A DNA stretch of 64,000 bases from Neptunomonas sp. (lineage in GTDB: Bacteria; Pseudomonadota; Gammaproteobacteria; Pseudomonadales; Balneatricaceae), in NCBI RefSeq assembly GCF_016744175.1, contig NZ_JADGEV010000009.1:17996-81995 (forward strand). The letters run 5' to 3'. A program made the translations under genes and the position numbers. Positions 59,396 through 64,000 of this stretch are shown piece after piece; positions within the stretch are counted from its first letter, which is position 1, and the number at the start of each line of letters is the position of its first letter. The notes below the pieces were generated by a model. That model was not told where the DNA came from. It did not search any database and saw only the letters and a program-made list of their open reading frames with translations.

Positions 59396-61711
59396 GTGTA
59401 GGTTCTGCTCTATCACGCCAACATAATGCGGGTTTAAAATTTGAGTCGCCCGTTTTAGCAAGGCTTTACTCTCTATCTGGCAACTAACTTGCCCCTCTTT
59501 TTCAGCAAATACGTTCTGCTGTACGAGTGTTTTTATAAAAACGTTTAATACCTGTTCGTCTGCATACTCAGGTGAATTAAAAGCAAATTTTTGATGTAAG
59601 TGAGTGGCAATGCGCTGACTTTCGCTTACTAAATCAGTGATTGGCATAGCCGCTCCAACAGACAGTAAACGAAACACAATATAATAGCGTACCAATATGG
59701 GTTCTGCTGTTTGCATTAGTGCAATAGAAAGCGGTGTTTCAATTACTCTAATTATGTTTGCATCCTGCGTAATTAAACCGCGCTTTTCCATACGTAAGCG
59801 GAGCTGTTTTAATGCTGTTTTCAACTCTGAGGCATCCCACGGTAGGAATAGTTCCGCTTTCAAGTAGGGGTAGAGCGTACTCACAAGCCGTGGCAAGGTT
59901 TGTGGTATTGGTTTGGGGTATCGCTTAGCTAGCAGCAAAAATATCCCAGGTAGTAGCGTCATATGATGAAGCTGATTGCGGTAAAATGTCATTTCCTGAG
60001 CTTGGCTGGCGCTCAAAAATATATGATCTTCACAGCGGCTCAGTTGTCGACGTTTATATGCCTGTTTTATCCACTTCTTAGCAGACCCTTTTGCGATGGC
60101 TACAGGTGGGTTGGGTAGCATCTCTAATAAAACAACTAACTCATCTACTTGCTCCGACAACTCGGCAATACTTTGCTGCCTTTTGGGGTTAGCTAACAGT
60201 AATGTAGCTAATATTGCAGTTTGATTGGCATAAGCTGACTGATTAATACGTTGAAGTACTTCTTGGCTGATGTGCTGGGTCATGAATTGTTTTGTTGACC
60301 CAGGGAGGTGTTCAAGGTTTTCAGGCATGTCATTGATAGCCTGTTGTAGCAAAATGGGTTCTCCAAAACTAAGAGCCGCGTCTCCGAACTGATGACGGAA
60401 TTCTTTCAGAGACGTTAGCAAACCTAAGAAGGATTCTTTGCGTTTTTTTCGGCCTAACAATTCTTGTTGGTAGCTTTTGCTTTCGACAAGCTTGTCATAG
60501 CTTATCCATACAGGTACTAAAGCTACGGGCTTATCTGGAGTATTTAAATGATTTTCCAATGTCATGGAAAGCAGTCCCGTTTTGGCAGGGAGCAAGCGCC
60601 CTGTTCTACTTCTACCTCCTTCAATAAAGTATTCAAGAGAGTGGCCTTTATTGGACATAATAGCTAAATAGCTTTGGAATAATTGAGCGTATAAAGGGTC
60701 ATCACGAAAACTACGGCGCATGAAAATAGCGCCGCCGCGTTTGAGAATGCTGCCTAAAACAGGGGCGTTGAGGTTATCGCCTGCAGCAATATGAGGAATC
60801 ATTAAACCGTGTTGGTATAAGTGCGAAGACAGCATGACATAATCCATATGGCTGCGATGGCAAGGCAGGTAAACAAGTTGGTTTTCAGGTGCACATAGTT
60901 GTACACGTTCAATGCCCTTTATGTGGATGTTTTTATAGATTTTTTTCCAAAATATGTTCAGCAATGAGGCCAAGATACGGGCGGTTGTAGGGCTGAAATT
61001 TGCTGCAATTCCCTTTAGCAAAACCTTAGCATCATTATGTATTTGCTCTACTGTACGATTTTGTTCTAACGCGGATTGCTTTATCGCGTCTTTGACAGCA
61101 GGTTCTCGTAAAATGAGTGTGAACAACGTGCTTCTATGGGATAAGTTAGGACCAATAATAGCGAGTCGGCGGCGGTAGAAATGGTGATGGAAGACGCGGA
61201 CAGCTTTATGGGCAATAACGCCGGCTGGTTGGTGTGGAGACTCTGTTTTAAGTTGCTTTAATGAAAGTGCGGGGTCGACTTGTATTAGTGTTTGACGGCC
61301 ATTGACCAGCAGTTGCATAAAGTGGCCTAACATACCTGCTTTACTCCAACTTTCAGCATAAAGCAGATTCAAGTAAGAGGTTTCTCGTTGTGGCATTCGG
61401 CCGTGATAAACAGAGATTGGAACAATTTTGATATCTTTTTCGGGTGCAAGAAAGTTTAATTTGTCTACTTGTGATTCGATACGATTGCGTAGATCTTCTT
61501 GGTGGCTGTGTGCTGCGCACAAGATTTTTTGCTCAGGAAGTGTATTTCCTTGGCGGCGCAATTGCTCAATTAATAGCAATCTATGGGTATATCGGGCTGT
61601 TTCGATGACAAAGAGGGTGTTTTCTGTTGGCTTTAAATGTTGTTTGCCCTCCACCGTTGGGTGGATAATAAGCCTTAGTAAGAAACGACTAATGCGGTTT
61701 AGCCCTCGCAT
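59387..61711 (-). CDS. plsB: Glycerol-3-phosphate acyltransferase PlsB
   Basis: 774 aa, slightly shorter than E. coli PlsB (about 807). The acyltransferase motif I CHRSHMDYVML (H-x4-D), motif III IEGGRSRTGRLLPAKTG and the block GAIFMRRSFRDDPLYAQLF are present. It is an inner-membrane enzyme that starts phospholipid synthesis by acylating glycerol-3-phosphate. It lies 21 bases downstream of slyX, in the same operon, and converges with rsmJ. Confidence 0.96.
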   Translation of the reverse strand: MRGLNRISRFLLRLIIHPTVEGKQHLKPTENTLFVIETARYTHRLLLIEQLRRQGNTLPEQKILCAAHSHQEDLRNRIESQVDKLNFLAPEKDIKIVPISVYHGRMPQRETSYLNLLYAESWSKAGMLGHFMQLLVNGRQTLIQVDPALSLKQLKTESPHQPAGVIAHKAVRVFHHHFYRRRLAIIGPNLSHRSTLFTLILREPAVKDAIKQSALEQNRTVEQIHNDAKVLLKGIAANFSPTTARILASLLNIFWKKIYKNIHIKGIERVQLCAPENQLVYLPCHRSHMDYVMLSSHLYQHGLMIPHIAAGDNLNAPVLGSILKRGGAIFMRRSFRDDPLYAQLFQSYLAIMSNKGHSLEYFIEGGRSRTGRLLPAKTGLLSMTLENHLNTPDKPVALVPVWISYDKLVESKSYQQELLGRKKRKESFLGLLTSLKEFRHQFGDAALSFGEPILLQQAINDMPENLEHLPGSTKQFMTQHISQEVLQRINQSAYANQTAILATLLLANPKRQQSIAELSEQVDELVVLLEMLPNPPVAIAKGSAKKWIKQAYKRRQLSRCEDHIFLSASQAQEMTFYRNQLHHMTLLPGIFLLLAKRYPKPIPQTLPRLVSTLYPYLKAELFLPWDASELKTALKQLRLRMEKRGLITQDANIIRVIETPLSIALMQTAEPILVRYYIVFRLLSVGAAMPITDLVSESQRIATHLHQKFAFNSPEYADEQVLNVFIKTLVQQNVFAEKEGQVSCQIESKALLKRATQILNPHYVGVIEQNLHPR

Positions 61712-61732
61712 GTATTCAGACCTTATCTTAAA

Positions 61733-61942
61733 TTAATAGTGTGGTGGTGGGGCGTCATCAAACGCTACGCCTTGGTTTTCTTGGCCGACAGTTTTAAGTT
61801 GTTGGTTGAAAGCCGTGATCAATTTTTGAAGCTCAGAGATGGTTCTATCTTGTTGAGCAATAACGTCATTCAGCTTGTCCAGAGCGTCTTCTTGGAAGGC
61901 TACTCGGCTTTCGAGTTCGGTTATACGTTCATCGTAATTCAT
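61733..61942 (-). CDS. slyX: SlyX family protein
   Basis: 69 aa. A single coiled-coil from about 4 to 55 (RITELESRVAFQEDALDKLN, VIAQQDRTISELQKLI) is followed by the proline-rich tail DDAPPPHY, which is the SlyX signature. Function is unknown. It is 21 bases ahead of plsB on the same strand. Confidence 0.95.
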   Translation of the reverse strand: MNYDERITELESRVAFQEDALDKLNDVIAQQDRTISELQKLITAFNQQLKTVGQENQGVAFDDAPPPHY

Positions 61943-62134
61943 TGTGGCGCCTGTGACATAAAGTTTAATGTATTAAGCATAACGGAGTGGCATATAGAAA
62001 GTAAATTCAGTTGCATGAAGGTAAGCTATTGAAATTTTGAGTTTTCTTCTGTATACCTTTGCGGTTGCTGCTTTAAATTAAGTATGGGTGGCTCAAATAA
62101 TAGTAATTATCATGATAAGACAAGAGATAGATAG

Positions 62135-62590
62135 ATGAGTGGTAACCAAATAGTTCGTAGTGTGATTGTAAGTATTATTGCAGCAGTGTTGATTCCTGTG
62201 CTGCTTAACGCTGTAACTGGTGTTGATGTAGGGTTAACAGCCCCAGCCATCGCAGTAACCTTTATTGTGGTTCTTATTAGTAGTGTTGTTTCTGCTATGG
62301 GTGGAAATACTTCTTCAGTTCCTGCTTTAGACCAGGTTTCTGATGAAGATATGGAAGAGGAAGAAGACTACGAAAATGATGACCGTGAGTTAGGTACAGT
62401 AAAATGGTTTAATGTTTCTAAAGGTTTTGGATTCATTACACGAGAGAATGGCGATGATGTTTTTGTTCATTTTCGTAACATTAGAGGACGTGGGCACCGC
62501 TCTTTGAGCGAAGGTCAGCGTGTTCGCTTTAATGCTCGTGAGAGTGATAAAGGTTTGCAAGCGGAAGATGTTTCCGTAATGCGCGGCTAA
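62135..62590 (+). CDS. Membrane-anchored cold-shock domain protein
   Basis: 151 aa. Two hydrophobic helices (about 8-28 and 34-56) are followed by an acidic linker with several Glu/Asp (about 68-85) and a complete cold-shock domain (about 86-150): [18 protein letters not shown] (RNP1) and [10 protein letters not shown] (RNP2). It should bind single-stranded RNA or DNA at the membrane surface, an unusual placement for a Csp. It is monocistronic, with a terminator at 62601. Confidence 0.9.
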   Translation: MSGNQIVRSVIVSIIAAVLIPVLLNAVTGVDVGLTAPAIAVTFIVVLISSVVSAMGGNTSSVPALDQVSDEDMEEEEDYENDDRELGTVKWFNVSKGFGFITRENGDDVFVHFRNIRGRGHRSLSEGQRVRFNARESDKGLQAEDVSVMRG

Positions 62591-62600
62591 TCACTTCAAT

Positions 62601-62633
62601 AGCGGAGGCTTCGGCTTCCGCTTTCTTTTTTAT
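62601..62633 (+). terminator. Rho-independent terminator with TTCG loop
   Basis: AGCGGAGGC-TTCG-GCTTCCGCT is a 9-bp stem (one G-T pair) closed by a TTCG tetraloop and followed by TTCTTTTTT, 10 bases after the cold-shock gene stop. Confidence 0.92.
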
Positions 62634-62649
62634 AGCTTCATATTTCTTG

Positions 62650-63273
62650 TTAGCCTCTATTCCCCGCTTTAAGTGTATTATTCAAGCGCTTTATTACGTC
62701 ATCAGGGCTGCTATAGCCGTCACTTACTCGTGTTGCTTGTTGTCCTTCAAGTAAGCGTAATGCTGGAAATCCTGACACATCAAGCTGCTGTGATACCCTC
62801 AAATTTTCTTCGAATTCTTGCTGTATGCTTGTAGAGTTTAATTGTTTTGAAAACTCAGAAGGGTCTATGCCTAGTGATTCTGCTAACGCTATTAAGGTAG
62901 CGTTGTCGGAAGGGTTTTTTGCTTCTAGGTAGTATGCATGCTGGATTGCACGAGCCATGCCTGGAGCGGCCCCGGATTGTATGTTTTCTGCTGCAAGAAT
63001 TGCTCTACATGCTTGCCAAGTGCTTCTGCGAGGTGTGCATTTTGTCCAGAAATCATGGTTAAATCGAGTGCCTGTTTTAGCTTCAATTTGAGACCAAATG
63101 GATTGGATCGCCTCTTGTTGTTCTGCTGGCATGGTTGATTCTGAATCAGCTGCCAGACCACCCATGACGTATGTGATCGGTAAGTTAGGAAACTGCTGTT
63201 TTATGGCGTCTATTGTTGGGGAAAATGCCCAGCACCAGCTGCACATGGGGTCCATGATATAAAGTAGTTGCAT
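62650..63273 (-). CDS. DsbA family protein (FrnE-like)
   Basis: 207 aa, cytoplasmic. The redox centre CSWC (Cys11, Cys14) is in MDPMCSWCWAFSP, and VSGFPALRLLEGQQ carries the cis-proline. The inserted helical domain is typical of DsbA/FrnE proteins of this length, which often act as thiol oxidoreductases or isomerases. ATG 63273 is preferred over 63309 because it overlaps the stop of the DUF72 gene (TGATG) for coupled translation. Confidence 0.9.
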   Translation of the reverse strand: MQLLYIMDPMCSWCWAFSPTIDAIKQQFPNLPITYVMGGLAADSESTMPAEQQEAIQSIWSQIEAKTGTRFNHDFWTKCTPRRSTWQACRAILAAENIQSGAAPGMARAIQHAYYLEAKNPSDNATLIALAESLGIDPSEFSKQLNSTSIQQEFEENLRVSQQLDVSGFPALRLLEGQQATRVSDGYSSPDDVIKRLNNTLKAGNRG

Positions 63274-64000
63274 CAGAAAAGCTCCGGGTGTGAGTAGGTT
63301 TTTTCCCAAACGTTAAGTGCAGGAATGTTTGGTCGATGTTTATTAATTTCTTCACTAAAAAAGTGTGCCACTTTAGGTGCTTCTTTATTATCAGGTGTAT
63401 GGAAGAAAAGGTAGGGCGTGCGTCCTTCATCTATCCATTGTAAAGTTTTTTTAATCCAAGGTTCTATGTATGCGTAGCCATTTTTAATATTGAGTGGAGT
63501 GATGATGCGTACAAAAGGTTGTTGACCTGTGGCTATTGCATGTACCGGCATACGTGGTTTTGAACGCAATGCTTCCTGTGTCACTGGGTCATTACATGCA
63601 TGCGCAAATAAGGCGCGTGTGTCGAATGTTACACGGTTAATGGAATTTCTCATGAGTATTTGGTTAAAGCGCTTTTCTGTATCGTCTTTAAGAAAAAAAC
63701 CTGTGTGTCTTACTTCTATACCGTAATTGAAACCGGCGGGTAGATTTTGTATAAAAGTCTCTAGTCGATTTATGTCGCTGGGCGAAAAAGAAGCATTTAG
63801 CTGTAACCACAACACGCCTAATTTGTCTTCGAGTGGTGCTATACGATTAAGAAATTCGTTGACCAGCCGATCACAATGTTGAAGTTTTGCATGATGGGTA
63901 ATAGTTTGAGGAAACTTGAAGCAATACCGAAAAAAAGGATTTGTTTGTTGTTTCCAGCGTTGTATCGATGACTCGTTAGGAAGGCCGTAAAAACTGCTGT
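63273..64000 (-). CDS. DUF72 family protein (5' end off window)
   Basis: At least 242 aa of a YecE/DUF72 protein. SSFYGLPNESSIQRWKQQTN near the left end, FKFPQTITHHAKL, then VLWLQLNASFS and FNYGIEVRHTGFF are family hallmarks of this TIM-barrel-like protein of unknown function. The reading frame is open to the right edge, so the N-terminal part is missing. Its stop overlaps the start of the DsbA-like gene. Confidence 0.93.
   Translation of the reverse strand, partial: SSFYGLPNESSIQRWKQQTNPFFRYCFKFPQTITHHAKLQHCDRLVNEFLNRIAPLEDKLGVLWLQLNASFSPSDINRLETFIQNLPAGFNYGIEVRHTGFFLKDDTEKRFNQILMRNSINRVTFDTRALFAHACNDPVTQEALRSKPRMPVHAIATGQQPFVRIITPLNIKNGYAYIEPWIKKTLQWIDEGRTPYLFFHTPDNKEAPKVAHFFSEEINKHRPNIPALNVWEKTYSHPELF

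Overview
The window looks like a chromosomal segment of a marine gammaproteobacterium, most plausibly of the Oceanospirillales type (Neptunomonas/Amphritea-like). This is inferred from gene content (mpl, slyX, rsmJ, plsB, DUF3144, DUF3422, the RsuA and Fbp types) and from moderate-to-low G+C judged by eye. No rRNA, tRNA, CRISPR array or insertion sequence was seen. Most of the window is tightly packed coding sequence; the ends of the LysR, DUF72 and operon genes overlap in the usual way.

Region 1 (1-5.7 kb) is accessory in character: two gene remnants (a GNAT acetyltransferase 3' part and an MDR oxidoreductase 3' end) lie among small stand-alone genes (DUF1330, LysE exporter, AraC regulator, tandem SnoaL-like secreted protein, GNAT), followed by a two-gene phospholipid head-group module (CDP-alcohol phosphatidyltransferase plus cytidylyltransferase). 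Region 2 (5.7-19.5 kb) holds a membrane-anchored propeller-like protein, a large GGDEF-EAL protein, an organic-peroxide island (ohrR, yceI, ohr with a strong palindromic operator candidate), azlCD, an alanine-dehydrogenase-like enzyme, and a divergent module made of a four-cysteine MarR regulator, a secreted protein and a CxxC redoxin, then a small RTX-like protein. Region 3 (19.5-36 kb) carries an HCCA-isomerase/EamA pair, LysR, glyoxalase and GST genes; a tandem pair of GAF-HD-GYP phosphodiesterases, one frameshifted in a homopolymer; a diguanylate cyclase; a TonB receptor with a PepSY membrane partner; a PACE exporter, a LysR regulator and a chemoreceptor.

Region 4 (36-43 kb) is housekeeping and small-molecule genes (rsuA, glutaredoxin, glutaminase, metallophosphoesterase operon, GST, uracil-DNA glycosylase, a two-REC protein with one dead receiver). 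Region 5 (43-51 kb) is the best-integrated system: aspartase and a dicarboxylate/glutamate symporter stand behind a sigma-54 promoter with two 16-bp inverted repeats about 110 and 210 bp upstream, and the matching sensor kinase (with a periplasmic amino-acid-binding domain) and sigma-54 activator are encoded beside them, with a translationally coupled LysR regulator and a TSUP exporter. Region 6 (51-64 kb) is core: DUF3422 (with an internal 120-bp duplication), ppa, fbp, the mpl-ubiX-tsaB-uppP-rsmJ run, slyX-plsB, a membrane-anchored cold-shock protein, and a DUF72-DsbA pair running off the right edge.

The items most worth a second look are the self-contained sigma-54 acidic-amino-acid circuit, the Cys4-MarR module at 16.3-18.3 kb, the duplicated HD-GYP genes with a shared upstream element and a one-base frameshift, and the small overlapping or unannotated ORFs at 5758 and 42599.
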